The position numbers and the translations under genes are program-made. Of a stretch of DNA of 64,000 bases, positions 27,691-35,600 are shown piece by piece. The notes beneath the pieces were generated by a model, which was not told where the DNA came from, searched no databases, and was given only the letters and a program-made list of their open reading frames with translations. This DNA comes from Desulfovibrionaceae bacterium (GTDB lineage: Bacteria; Desulfobacterota; Desulfovibrionia; Desulfovibrionales; Desulfovibrionaceae), in assembly GCA_028689675.1 (NCBI GenBank), contig JAQVCS010000010.1:1-64000 (forward strand), in the 5' to 3' direction. Numbering within the stretch: position 1 is the first letter of the stretch; each line of letters opens with the position of its first letter.

Positions 27691-27982
27691 AACAGTGAGA
27701 CTGTTAGCAATTTAATTTTTTATTTATATAAATTATATAATTACAGGGAAGCTGGGAGTAGATGAGAAAGAGAAAATGAATATCTCGGATGGAGATGCAA
27801 ATATTTTTAACGAGATATAAAAATATACGGTATCAATTTTCTAATTTCTTGATTTAATTATCTTTATAGTTAAGATATCATGTTTTTATGAATATATTTG
27901 CATGTAACTTTTTTAATTTATCTTGAATTATTTGATAGTAAGCGCTAACAATTACAACAGTGATACTAACAGTCTCACTGTT
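27691..27982. repeat. AT-rich segment bounded by 17-bp inverted repeats (possible invertible promoter)
   Basis: Left end AACAGTGAGACTGTTAG (27691-27707) is exactly the reverse complement of right end CTAACAGTCTCACTGTT (27966-27982). Each core is a palindrome AACAGT-N3-ACTGTT whose centre is GAG on the left and CTC on the right. The 27 bp ending in the left half-site (27670-27696, beginning AACAATTACAACAGTG) recur directly at 27947-27973. The interior is very AT-rich and holds TATAAT hexamers on both strands (27732-27737 minus, 27736-27741 plus). It lies 76 bp upstream of the autotransporter start. Confidence 0.6.
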
Positions 27983-28438
27983 CATATTTCCCCCCCCAAA
28001 AAAAAATCCTGCTAGCCTTGGGAAATGTGGGCGAGCAATCCCCGCCCCTACCTGCAAATTTCCTCAAAAAAACTGAAAAACACATTCCACTTGACAGGCT
28101 TATTTTTTTACTCCGCCCCTACCAGAGTCTCGGTCATCCCCTCATCCACAAAGCCCCTGCTGATACGACAAGCCCCTCACAGCGTAATGCACGTTGCAAG
28201 CCTCTCCCCAGCCCTCAAAACTTTACAGCCGCGTAGTATAAAGGCAAAAAAACCTCCTGAAAACCTGTGATATATACAGGCAGGAGGTATCGCGCGTGCA
28301 ATTTTATATAGTTCAATAATGCAAATAGCCCCGTAATCTGGTGGAGCTTGGAGCAGCAAACCAAAACCAGAAAACGAGGCTACAAATTATTGTAGGAAAG
28401 GCGTTGCCCAAGTGCTTACGAGGAGCACAGGGCTTTGT
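27983..28438. other. Gene-free region upstream of the autotransporter switch region
   Basis: It contains a homopolymer junction of eight C then nine A (27990-28006), a stretch with no ORF of interest, and the terminator of the minus-strand ATPase-like gene at 28245-28288. No repeat copy or RNA gene was recognised. Confidence 0.5.
28245..28288 (-). terminator. Intrinsic terminator for the PD-(D/E)XK/AAA-like gene
   Basis: Nested stem ACCTCCTG (28252-28259) with CAGGAGGT (28281-28288) and inner CCTGT/ACAGG. The poly-A on its left reads as a seven-base U-tract on the minus strand, about 150 bp beyond the stop at 28439. Confidence 0.75.
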
Positions 28439-30151
28439 TTATTCTGCGGGCACTTCTTCTTCCCCGCCAAGCACCAAGCATTCTTTTTTCCAGAAGGCGA
28501 CGCCGTATTTATACACCTTGGTAAGAATTGAGGGTAGACCAAGGGCATAGTCCTGCGCTTCAATTTGTGCAAGAGCACTTTGTGCAGCTTCCTTCATGCT
28601 AGCGCGGTCTTTGGCTATCTTGATTTCAATAATGGCGGCACGCTTACCATGCAGATCGAGGACAAAAATGTCTGGTCTGCCATTGCCTAACTCATGGTTG
28701 GAACGCACCCGCCATCTGCTGAAAGATAATATGCCTGTAAGAAAGGCATGATAATAATCTTCGTGTGCGTCATAGTAGCTGATCGTAGCATACAGTTGTT
28801 CTGTTAGCATTGCCGCAAGCTGTGCAGCATCTCCAGCCCACAGGTGATTAAAAAGAACTGTTCTGTCAGTTGTTTGCACTGTATCAGTGAACCATGCCGC
28901 TATGGAAGAAGTAAATATTTTACGCACTTCCTTATTGGGAATGGTAAGCGCTGTCGCCTCGCTATCAGAAGTCATGCCGCAATCTTCCATCTGCTCAGGG
29001 CTTGCCTTGGTCAAATAGCCTGTAAGGTAGAGCAATGTCCACAAATTGTCTTCCGAGGCGTGTAGGGCGTCATAGGTAAGGTTTTCAACAATGGTCGCTT
29101 CCACGCAGCCACCAGCAAGGAGAGCCTCAAACTTGTCACCAATATTCAGATCAGTACGCCCCACAAAACTGCGGACAATGCGGTTGCCGCTGGAATTATT
29201 CCAATACGCCTGCGGCTTAGCTAAAGGATTTTTTTGCAGCTTTGCCACATGCTGAAGCACGTCCCAAGGGCAGTATATCTCTTTGCCATTACCAAAACGG
29301 TAGCCGTCATACCATTCCTTCAGTTCGGCTTTTTTGTGAAACAATCCAGCTTGGCTCAGCAAAGAGTCCACTTCCTCTTCTGTGAAGCCAAATTTGTCAG
29401 CAAATTCTTCATCAGAAATTGTATAGCAAGCGAAATTATTCAACCCAGTGAAAATACTTTCCTTGGAAATACGCAGACAGCCTGTCAGCACGGCAAGCTG
29501 AAGCGTGTCATTGGTTTTGAGTGCCGCCCCCAGCATATTGCGGAGAAAAGACACCATTTCAGCGTAATAGCCATTTTCTTCTGCCCTCGCGAGCGGGACA
29601 TCATATTCATCAATGAGCAGAATGACTGGTTTGCCCCAATGGTCACGCAGGGCACGGCTAACCATCTTTAATGCATTTTCTAATTCAGGCTGAGAAACCG
29701 TAGCATCTAACAACTTTTGTAAGGCTGTCTTATCACTCTCGGAAAGAGCATTATTGTTCAGCAAATAGCGGTGTTCAATGGCAAGAACACGAAACAATTC
29801 TGTTACCTGCCCCAAGGCATGGGCAAAATTCAAGCCTTCCACCTGCTTGAGCGAAATGAACACCACAGGATACTTATTCATCCACGCATCGCACAGGGTG
29901 GTGTTCTTTGCAATGTTTAGCCCTGCGAAAATATCTTTACTGTCCTTCTGAATGTCAAAGAACTCACGCAGCATGGTCATGGTCAGTGTCTTACCAAAGC
30001 GGCGCGGGCGCGTGAGCAGAGAGACCATTGCTGATGTCGACTCCCCCACCAGTTCTTCAATAAGCGCCGTTTTATCTGCATAAAAGCACTGTTCTTCCCG
30101 CAATCTGCGGAAAAATTCACCACCAATAAGGATGCGCAGGGCGTTTGACAT
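28439..30151 (-). CDS. AAA-ATPase-like / PD-(D/E)XK nuclease superfamily protein
   Basis: A 570-residue protein of the family combining AAA-ATPase_like (PF09820-type) and PDDEXK_9/DUF1703 domains. The N-terminus has FYADKTALIEEL and the Walker-like SLLTRPRRFGKTLTMTML (about 45-60); Walker B is VILLIDEYDVPLA (about 180). The nuclease-like end has NGRPDIFVLD and AAIIEIKIAKD (Asp and Glu-x-Lys) near 495-520. These proteins are abundant, often in many copies, in gut anaerobes; their role is not established. The ATG has AAGGAGAG upstream. It stands alone between the autotransporter and rubrerythrin and fits an accessory region. Confidence 0.9.
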   Translation of the reverse strand: MSNALRILIGGEFFRRLREEQCFYADKTALIEELVGESTSAMVSLLTRPRRFGKTLTMTMLREFFDIQKDSKDIFAGLNIAKNTTLCDAWMNKYPVVFISLKQVEGLNFAHALGQVTELFRVLAIEHRYLLNNNALSESDKTALQKLLDATVSQPELENALKMVSRALRDHWGKPVILLIDEYDVPLARAEENGYYAEMVSFLRNMLGAALKTNDTLQLAVLTGCLRISKESIFTGLNNFACYTISDEEFADKFGFTEEEVDSLLSQAGLFHKKAELKEWYDGYRFGNGKEIYCPWDVLQHVAKLQKNPLAKPQAYWNNSSGNRIVRSFVGRTDLNIGDKFEALLAGGCVEATIVENLTYDALHASEDNLWTLLYLTGYLTKASPEQMEDCGMTSDSEATALTIPNKEVRKIFTSSIAAWFTDTVQTTDRTVLFNHLWAGDAAQLAAMLTEQLYATISYYDAHEDYYHAFLTGILSFSRWRVRSNHELGNGRPDIFVLDLHGKRAAIIEIKIAKDRASMKEAAQSALAQIEAQDYALGLPSILTKVYKYGVAFWKKECLVLGGEEEVPAE

Positions 30152-30465
30152 AATTTCTCTCCTTGTGTGCCAGTATCCTAATAAGGCAAGGGGCTGTCAA
30201 TGGTGTCAGGGACGATAGCGCGCTGTCACTCATCTCAGTTGAATATATATTACCTCCTTGAAAAGATAAAATACTTCTCATTTTTCCAAATACAAGCACA
30301 GCTTCCTGCCCTCTTCACTGGGGACGGAGACTTTCTTTTCTGCATCATATTTCAAGGAGACCACAAAGCATCAAATCTAACAACTGACGAAGTAGTGCAT
30401 TGGTTTTCTTACTGAGATAACAGGATATGCCAATGCCCAAACAGGCCTGACATATTCTTAAGTTT

Positions 30466-30502
30466 GGTTGAAGCTGCCATGCAGCTTCAACAGGCTAAAG
30501 CC
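30466..30502. repeat. REP-like 37-bp palindromic repeat (copy 2)
   Basis: GGTTGAAGCTGC-CAT-GCAGCTTCAAC is a perfect 11-bp palindrome (GTTGAAGCTGC and its complement), followed by AGGCTAAAGCC. It matches copy 1 at 21887-21923 except for the central three bases and one compensating change. Confidence 0.78.
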
Positions 30503-30504
30503 TA

Positions 30505-30540
30505 CAACAAAAACGCGGCAGGCTTGCACCCACCGCGTTG
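30505..30540 (-). terminator. Intrinsic terminator of rubrerythrin gene
   Basis: Stem AACGCGG (30512-30518) with CCGCGTT (30533-30539); read on the minus strand it is followed by TTTTGTTG. It lies about 20 bp after the rubrerythrin stop. Confidence 0.8.
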
Positions 30541-30561
30541 AATATACTTTTTTATGGTAAA

Positions 30562-31065
30562 TTACAGGGCTGTTTCATCAACCTTAAAGAAAGCCATGGC
30601 GCCGCCGCCACACACGGGGCACTTTTCGCAAGGGCCTTCGCTGGTGTAGCCACAAACCTTACAGACATAATAGTCGGTTTCAGCAAGAGCGGCGGGGTTT
30701 TCCAAAGCTTTTTTGTACAGGTTGGCATGCACTTCTTCCACAGCATTTGCCCAGCCAAAATATTTGGCCACAGCGGCATTGCCTTCGGCTTCGGCTTCCT
30801 GCTTCATTACAGGGTACATTTTGGTGAATTCGTAGGTTTCACCTTCCAGAGCATCCTGCAAGTTGGCAGCCGTGTCTTTAATCATGCCAAGGTTTTTCCA
30901 ATGGGCATGGGCATGAATGGTTTCAGCAGCGGCGGCAGCGCGGAAGAGCTTGCTCACCTGCTTTAAGCCTTCTTTTTCAGCTGCAACGGCATAGGCAAGG
31001 TATTTACGGTTAGCCTGAGATTCACCAGCAAAAGCTTCTTTCAAATTCTGTTCGGTCTTGCTCAT
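30562..31065 (-). CDS. rbr: Rubrerythrin
   Basis: A non-haem iron peroxidase that reduces hydrogen peroxide in anaerobes. The 167-residue protein has a ferritin-like four-helix di-iron domain (FAGESQANRKYLAYA with its Glu, then AAAETIHAHAH and NAVEEVHANLY) and a C-terminal rubredoxin-type Fe(Cys)4 site (YYVCKVCGY and CPVCGG; Cys135, Cys138, Cys149, Cys152). Two ATGs occur in tandem; the second, at 31065, is six bases from AGGAG and preferred over 31068. Single gene with its own terminator. Confidence 0.95.
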   Translation of the reverse strand: MSKTEQNLKEAFAGESQANRKYLAYAVAAEKEGLKQVSKLFRAAAAAETIHAHAHWKNLGMIKDTAANLQDALEGETYEFTKMYPVMKQEAEAEGNAAVAKYFGWANAVEEVHANLYKKALENPAALAETDYYVCKVCGYTSEGPCEKCPVCGGGAMAFFKVDETAL

Positions 31066-31125
31066 CATAGTCTCCTATTCGATATATGTGGTAAAAAAAA
31101 AGTGTTTATTGTTGCGAACGATTCC

Positions 31126-31154
31126 TATTTACAAAAAAGCTCTGCCTTTGTAAA
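31126..31154 (-). promoter_or_regulatory. Possible rubrerythrin promoter
   Basis: On the minus strand TTTACA (31154-31149) is separated by 17 bp from TAAATA (31131-31126), about 55 bp before the start codon. The -10 match is only moderate. No PerR-type box was recognised. Confidence 0.35.
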
Positions 31155-31200
31155 GCACTTTTTGAAATTTTTTTTCTTTTTTTTGCCGCAGGGGCATACA

Positions 31201-31229
31201 TTGACGGAACAGTCCACAACCGTTACATA
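31201..31229 (+). promoter_or_regulatory. Possible yigZ promoter giving a leaderless mRNA
   Basis: TTGACG (31201-31206), a 17-bp spacer and TACATA (31224-31229) would start transcription at or next to the ATG at 31236. That ATG has no Shine-Dalgarno sequence, which fits a leaderless message. Confidence 0.4.
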
Positions 31230-31235
31230 AAAAGT

Positions 31236-31865
31236 ATGTCTGGACGTTACCCTATACCGCACCTTGCACCGCACAGCCTGCACCGCACCGAGTGTCTTAT
31301 TAAGCGCAGCCGTTTTATTACCAGCCTTGCCCACAGCCCCGATGCTGCCTCTGCCCGTGCCTTTGTCGAGCGCATTGCCCGTGAATTTCCCGACGCCACA
31401 CACAATTGCTGGGCTTTTGCTGCTGGTGCGCCAGGGCACACGGCCGCGGTGGGCTTTTCAGACGATGGCGAGCCCCATGGCACAGCAGGCCGCCCCATGC
31501 TCACCGTGCTGCTGCACAGCTCTGTGGGGGAAATTGCCGCTGTTGTTACACGCTATTTTGGCGGCATCAAGCTGGGCACGGGCGGGCTGGTGCGGGCTTA
31601 TCAAAGCTGTATACAGGAATGCCTAGAAAGCCTGCCCCTACACGAGCGCATTATTCCCGCCTATCTTGATATTGTTATAGAATACCCTTTTGTCACGCCG
31701 CTGCAACGCCTGCTACCGCAATTTGAAGCCTGCATCGAGCGCGAAGAATTTGGCGCCGATGCCAGCTTTCGCCTGCGCCTGCCGCAAGAGCATGTGGCTG
31801 CCTTTACCGCCGCCCTAACCAATTTGACCGACGGCAATGCCCTTATTGAGCTGTGCCAAGCATAA
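31236..31865 (+). CDS. yigZ: IMPACT/YigZ family protein
   Basis: A 209-residue protein with the two-domain YigZ layout: the UPF0029 IMPACT N-terminal domain (IKRSRFITSLAHSPDAASARAF... with GFSDDGEPHGTAGRPML and VTRYFGGIKLGTGGLVRAY) and a C-terminal DUF1949-like domain from about residue 140. Bacterial members are linked to translation or nucleic-acid binding, without a firm reaction. No ribosome site precedes the ATG, and no better internal start exists because the conserved block begins at about residue 20. Divergent from rubrerythrin. Confidence 0.9.
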   Translation: MSGRYPIPHLAPHSLHRTECLIKRSRFITSLAHSPDAASARAFVERIAREFPDATHNCWAFAAGAPGHTAAVGFSDDGEPHGTAGRPMLTVLLHSSVGEIAAVVTRYFGGIKLGTGGLVRAYQSCIQECLESLPLHERIIPAYLDIVIEYPFVTPLQRLLPQFEACIEREEFGADASFRLRLPQEHVAAFTAALTNLTDGNALIELCQA

Positions 31866-32089
31866 ACACATATTCGGCACAAATACAAGCATGAAAAAGG
31901 GGAATTACGCGGCAAGCCAATATACAAAGTACAGGGCAAGCGCATTTATAAACTTTTCTGTGCTCTTCGTGGCAATAAAGGGAGCAAAACTGCCCCGTCA
32001 ATGCCATTATTTCAAAGCATCGGCAATGCAATTGCGTGCCCCTGTGGGAAAGACAAGCCAGACAGGCAGCAGGCTTTTTATTAATTTTT

Positions 32090-32205
32090 TAGAGCATGTT
32101 AACTTAAACATGCTCACAAGGTTTCGTAAGAAATCCTTGCCGCTCAAAGCGCACAAGGGGAATGTACTTCCCCCTTACATGAGCTTTGAAAGGGAATCTG
32201 CTCTA
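32090..32205. repeat. Dispersed TAGAGC-ended repeat, about 115-bp class, at the trmL stop codon
   Basis: Best-preserved copy: starts TAGAGCATGTTAACTT, contains GGTTTCGTAAGAAATCCTTG and a GGGGAA...TTCCCCCTT hairpin, and ends GAATCTGCTCTA. The ends form a terminal inverted repeat TAGAGCA/TGCTCTA. The terminal TAG on the minus strand is the trmL stop codon. The 220 bp to its left (31866-32089) hold nothing recognisable. Confidence 0.8.
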
Positions 32206-32685
32206 GTGATGAATATGCTCTGGCGTGCACCAAGCATCAAGTTGCTGGCAATGCGCCAAAGCCGCATACAGCACAATGCCCACAGAAGTGGAAAGGTTGA
32301 GGCTGCGCACCACCCCGCGTATGGGAATACGCACACGGTGCGGCGAACGCTCCAGCATACTTTGCGGCAGCCCGCGTGATTCGGGGCCAAAAATTAGGGC
32401 ATCGTCATCAGAAAAATCAAAATGATGCATGGGCGTGCCCCCTTTGGAGGAGGTCATAACCAAACGCTTGCCCTGCCCTGCCTCGCGCAAATAGCTTTCA
32501 AAATCTGACCAGACATACTTTTGCACATGTGGCCAATAATCCAGCCCTGCACGCTTTAAATATTTATCGTCCAAGCGAAAGCCCAAGGGCTCAATTAAGT
32601 GCAGTACGGTATCGGTTGCACCGCACAAGCGCGCAATATTGCCCGTATTGGGCGGAATTTCTGGTTCAAAAAGCACAATTTCCAT
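32203..32685 (-). CDS. trmL: tRNA (cytidine/uridine-34-2'-O)-methyltransferase TrmL
   Basis: A 160-residue minimalist SPOUT enzyme that 2'-O-methylates the wobble base of tRNA-Leu. It has EPEIPPNTGNIARLCGAT at the N-terminus, LIFGPESRGLP in the middle, and the knot IPIRGVVRSLNLSTSVGIVLYAAL. Length is typical. It begins 21 bp after the hydantoinase-like gene and is probably cotranscribed. Its TAG stop is provided by the end of a dispersed repeat. Confidence 0.95.
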   Translation of the reverse strand: MEIVLFEPEIPPNTGNIARLCGATDTVLHLIEPLGFRLDDKYLKRAGLDYWPHVQKYVWSDFESYLREAGQGKRLVMTSSKGGTPMHHFDFSDDDALIFGPESRGLPQSMLERSPHRVRIPIRGVVRSLNLSTSVGIVLYAALAHCQQLDAWCTPEHIHH

Positions 32686-32706
32686 ACAAACCTATCCTAC
32701 ACCTTG

Positions 32707-34395
32707 TTATACACAATGCGGGCAGACAAGCCCGGGCACAAGCTGCGCCTGCACACGAATATCTTTACTGCCATACCCTTGATCATTAAGCGTGGCAAAC
32801 ATATCAGAAGCCACAATTTCCACAGGCAACTCGGGTAAACCCTGCGTGGCAAGGCTTGCCTTCAGCACTGCTTTTGCATCTGCCTCGGCCTGCTGCACAG
32901 AATAGCTGCGGCTGATGGGGCGCGTAATATCGGCTGTAGGCACACGCATAAAGCCAGCGCCCGTGTCGGCAAGCAGGGTAAGCGAGGCCGTGGGCTGGGT
33001 CAGCGCTGCGCCCACAGCATTGGCACAGGCCGCATGCGGCGGCACATGCACAGGCAAGCCCAAGCCCTGCGCCAAAGGCTGGCGCAGCAAGGCCGCAGGC
33101 GCGCCCACCAGCCACACAGCCGCAGGCCGCAATGCTGCCCCTTCCATAAGCGCCGCAAGGGTATACACGGGCGCGGCATTAATGTGCTGCACCAGCTCGT
33201 GCACGGCCGCAGCAATAGCCTGCACGGCCGCCTGTCGGGCAGCCTTGGCACAGCCAAGCGCATCCTCTGCCCAGCCTGTGCGCTGCGCCACAGCGTCAAG
33301 GGCGTGGCGCGAAGCCTCAGCATCCCCCGCTGTCAGACCTTGCTCAGCCAGCCCCACAACATTCAAGGCGTCCAGCAAGGTGGCTTCGTGCCCGCCAAAG
33401 GCCACAGCACGGCCGCGCCGCTCTGGGCCTACCAGCACCTGCCCCCCTGCGCCATGCAATAAAGAATCCCCACCAATACCCAGTGAAACAGTGGCAAGAG
33501 AGCGCACCAAGGTAGCCCGCCCGCCAAGGCGCATGCCGTCGCGCTCCAGCACAGGCGAGCCTGCGGTAAACAGGGCAATATCTGTTGTTGTGCCCCCAAT
33601 ATCCAGCAGCAGGCTGTCTTGCTGGGCAAGCTCTGGGCACAGAGCAAGCAGCCCCATTACGCTGGCCGCAGGCCCCGACAAGGCCGACTGCACAGGCTCG
33701 CGCCGTGAAAGAGCAAAGGGCAGCGCCCCGCCGTCCGCCTTCAGCAAATAGGCGGGGGCATGAATGCCCGCCGCAGCAAGGGCTTGCTCAAGCGCATCAA
33801 TAAATTGAGTATGCAAATGCGTAAACGCTGCGTTATAATAGGCTGTTGCCACACGGCGGGGAAAATTCAATGCCCCAGAAAGGCTGTGCCCTTGTGTCAG
33901 GCTTAGGCCGGGGGCGGCACGGTGTACTGCCTTGGCAAGCTGCTGCTCATGCTCTGGGTTGCGCGGTGAAAACTTCCCCACCACGGCACAGGCTTGCACA
34001 CCCTGCTGCACCCATGCACGCGCCGCGGCACAAGCCCCCTGCACATCAAGGCGCGTCACTTCCTGCCCGCGGTGGTCAAGCCCGCCGCCAGCCACATAAA
34101 CATGCTGCCCTAGGGCAGCGCGCTCGGGCGCAAGCCCAGGGCCAGCGCTCAGCACCAGCCCCACGGGGTCAAGCTTGCCCTGCACCACAGCATTTACCGC
34201 CAGCGTTGTGCCCACTGTCACGCGCGACACTGCCGCCAGCGCCGCGGGCTCACAAGGCAATGCCGCCAACACAGCCGCCACCGAAGCTGGCAAATTATCG
34301 TGCTGCGTGGGCACTTTAGCCTGTGCCACCACATGCCCCTGTTCCACCAGCACGGCATCTGTGTGCGTGCCACCCGCATCTATACCTAAATACAT
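32707..34395 (-). CDS. Hydantoinase/oxoprolinase family protein (HyuA-like)
   Basis: A 562-residue ASKHA-fold protein. The N-terminal Hydant_A_N phosphate motif is LGIDAGGTHTDAVLV, and the second motif SLLLDIGGTTTDIALF lies near residue 265. Family members hydrolyse hydantoins, 5-oxoproline or N-methylhydantoin with ATP, or act as acetone carboxylase subunits; no HyuB-type partner is here, so the substrate is unknown. It is alanine-rich and ends PGLVCPHCV. The ATG at 34395 follows GAGG; the frame is open 36 codons further. It lies 21 bp upstream of trmL and 28 bp downstream of a small membrane ORF. Confidence 0.85.
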   Translation of the reverse strand: MYLGIDAGGTHTDAVLVEQGHVVAQAKVPTQHDNLPASVAAVLAALPCEPAALAAVSRVTVGTTLAVNAVVQGKLDPVGLVLSAGPGLAPERAALGQHVYVAGGGLDHRGQEVTRLDVQGACAAARAWVQQGVQACAVVGKFSPRNPEHEQQLAKAVHRAAPGLSLTQGHSLSGALNFPRRVATAYYNAAFTHLHTQFIDALEQALAAAGIHAPAYLLKADGGALPFALSRREPVQSALSGPAASVMGLLALCPELAQQDSLLLDIGGTTTDIALFTAGSPVLERDGMRLGGRATLVRSLATVSLGIGGDSLLHGAGGQVLVGPERRGRAVAFGGHEATLLDALNVVGLAEQGLTAGDAEASRHALDAVAQRTGWAEDALGCAKAARQAAVQAIAAAVHELVQHINAAPVYTLAALMEGAALRPAAVWLVGAPAALLRQPLAQGLGLPVHVPPHAACANAVGAALTQPTASLTLLADTGAGFMRVPTADITRPISRSYSVQQAEADAKAVLKASLATQGLPELPVEIVASDMFATLNDQGYGSKDIRVQAQLVPGLVCPHCV

Positions 34396-34423
34396 GATAA
34401 ACCTCGCTTGCTCTGCTTTCTTT

Positions 34424-34552
34424 CTACCCCCAGAGCAGCACTTTGACAAGAAAAGCCAAGCTGGCTGCCGCAAAAAATAAAAGCCCTGTAAGCACTTCAG
34501 CAAAATTCCTTGACCGCAGGGCTTTGTTCCAGTAATTTTTATCCCTTGCCAT
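34424..34552 (-). CDS. Possible 42-residue single-pass membrane protein
   Basis: Starts at the ATG at 34552 with GGGGA five bases upstream. The sequence is basic at first (MARDKNYWNKALRSRNFAEV) and then has one hydrophobic segment, LTGLLFFAAASLAFLVKVLLW. It sits 28 bp before the hydantoinase-like gene on the same strand, so it could be first in that operon. No family recognised; it could also be a chance ORF. Confidence 0.45.
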   Translation of the reverse strand: MARDKNYWNKALRSRNFAEVLTGLLFFAAASLAFLVKVLLWG

Positions 34553-34601
34553 GTATCCCCGTGTTCTTCGGTGGTGCACGAGCCAAACCAAGAGGTATAT
34601 T

Positions 34602-35522
34602 ATGAATAAAACTGAATTTATCTGGTTTGATGGTAAAATGGTTCCTTGGGAAGAAGCCAACGTGCCCGTTATGACGCATGCCCTGCACTATGGCAGTGCT
34701 GTTTTTGAAGGCATTCGTTGCTATGCCTGTACCGATGGTTCTTCTGCCGTGTTCCGCCTGCAAGAACATGCTCAGCGTCTAGTCAATTCTGCTAAAATTA
34801 TGGGCTTGGCCATGCCCCTGACAGTAGACGAAGTGAGCGCTGGTATTCTTGAAACGGTTACTGTCAACAAGCTCAAAGAAGGCTATATTCGCCCCCTCAC
34901 CTTTGTGGGGTCTGGCGAAATGGGCGTGTACCCCGGCAGCAACCCCGTGCACACCATTATTGCCGCGTGGCCTTGGGGTGCATACCTTGGTGCAGAAGCG
35001 CTGGATATGGGCATTCGCACCAAAATCAGCTCTTTTGCCCGTATGCATGTCAACACCCACATGAGCAAGTGCAAGGCCGCTGGCAACTATGTCAACTCTA
35101 TTCTTGCCAAGGTGGAAGCAAAAGAAGATGGCTATGATGAAGCCATTATGCTGGATACGCAGGGCTTTATTTCAGAAGCCACTGGCGAAAATATCTTTAT
35201 TGTGCGTAACGGTATTATCAAAACCACGCCCCTTACCTCCATTTTGGGCGGCATCACGCGCGATTCTATTATGACCGTGGCGCGTGATCTTGGCTACACC
35301 GTGGAAGAACAGCTCTTCACCCGCGATGAACTCTACATTGCCGATGAAGCCTTCTTTACAGGCACGGCCGCTGAAGTGACCCCCATTCGTGAAGTGGATC
35401 ACCGCACCATTGGTGCAGGCCGCGCTGGCGCTGTGACCAAGCACATCCAAAAAGTCTTTTTTGATGTGGTCAAGGGCGGCAATGCCCAGTATGAAAGCTG
35501 GCTGAACCGCTATACTGTGTAA
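34602..35522 (+). CDS. ilvE: Branched-chain amino acid aminotransferase
   Basis: A class IV PLP aminotransferase of 306 residues for Val/Leu/Ile synthesis and breakdown. The PLP lysine is Lys158 in SKCKAAGNYVNS; other marks are HYGSAVFEGIRCY near residue 30, ISEATGENIFIVRNG and FFTGTAAEVTPIREVD. The ATG at 34602 follows AGAGG; the frame continues 17 codons upstream without support. It is divergent from the hydantoinase-trmL operon, only 49 bp from the small ORF start. Confidence 0.95.
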   Translation: MNKTEFIWFDGKMVPWEEANVPVMTHALHYGSAVFEGIRCYACTDGSSAVFRLQEHAQRLVNSAKIMGLAMPLTVDEVSAGILETVTVNKLKEGYIRPLTFVGSGEMGVYPGSNPVHTIIAAWPWGAYLGAEALDMGIRTKISSFARMHVNTHMSKCKAAGNYVNSILAKVEAKEDGYDEAIMLDTQGFISEATGENIFIVRNGIIKTTPLTSILGGITRDSIMTVARDLGYTVEEQLFTRDELYIADEAFFTGTAAEVTPIREVDHRTIGAGRAGAVTKHIQKVFFDVVKGGNAQYESWLNRYTV

Positions 35523-35600
35523 TTTGTCTTTTAACGGGGTGCGCCCTGCCCTGCTCTGCTTATCAGGGCAATGCAGTGCGGGGCGCACTCGGTGCTGTGC

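Larger units (their letters stand above)
30152..30561. other. Gene-free region with REP copy and rubrerythrin terminator
   Basis: About 250 bp of AT-rich sequence without ORFs is followed by REP-like copy 2 (30466-30502) and the rubrerythrin terminator (30505-30540). The promoter of the ATPase-like gene should lie near 30160-30250 on the minus strand but no clear boxes were seen. Confidence 0.5.

Noticed and set aside
31837-32379. 180-codon plus-strand ORF over the repeat at 32090-32205 and trmL
   Set aside because: It runs through a dispersed repeat and the antisense of trmL, and lacks a ribosome site.
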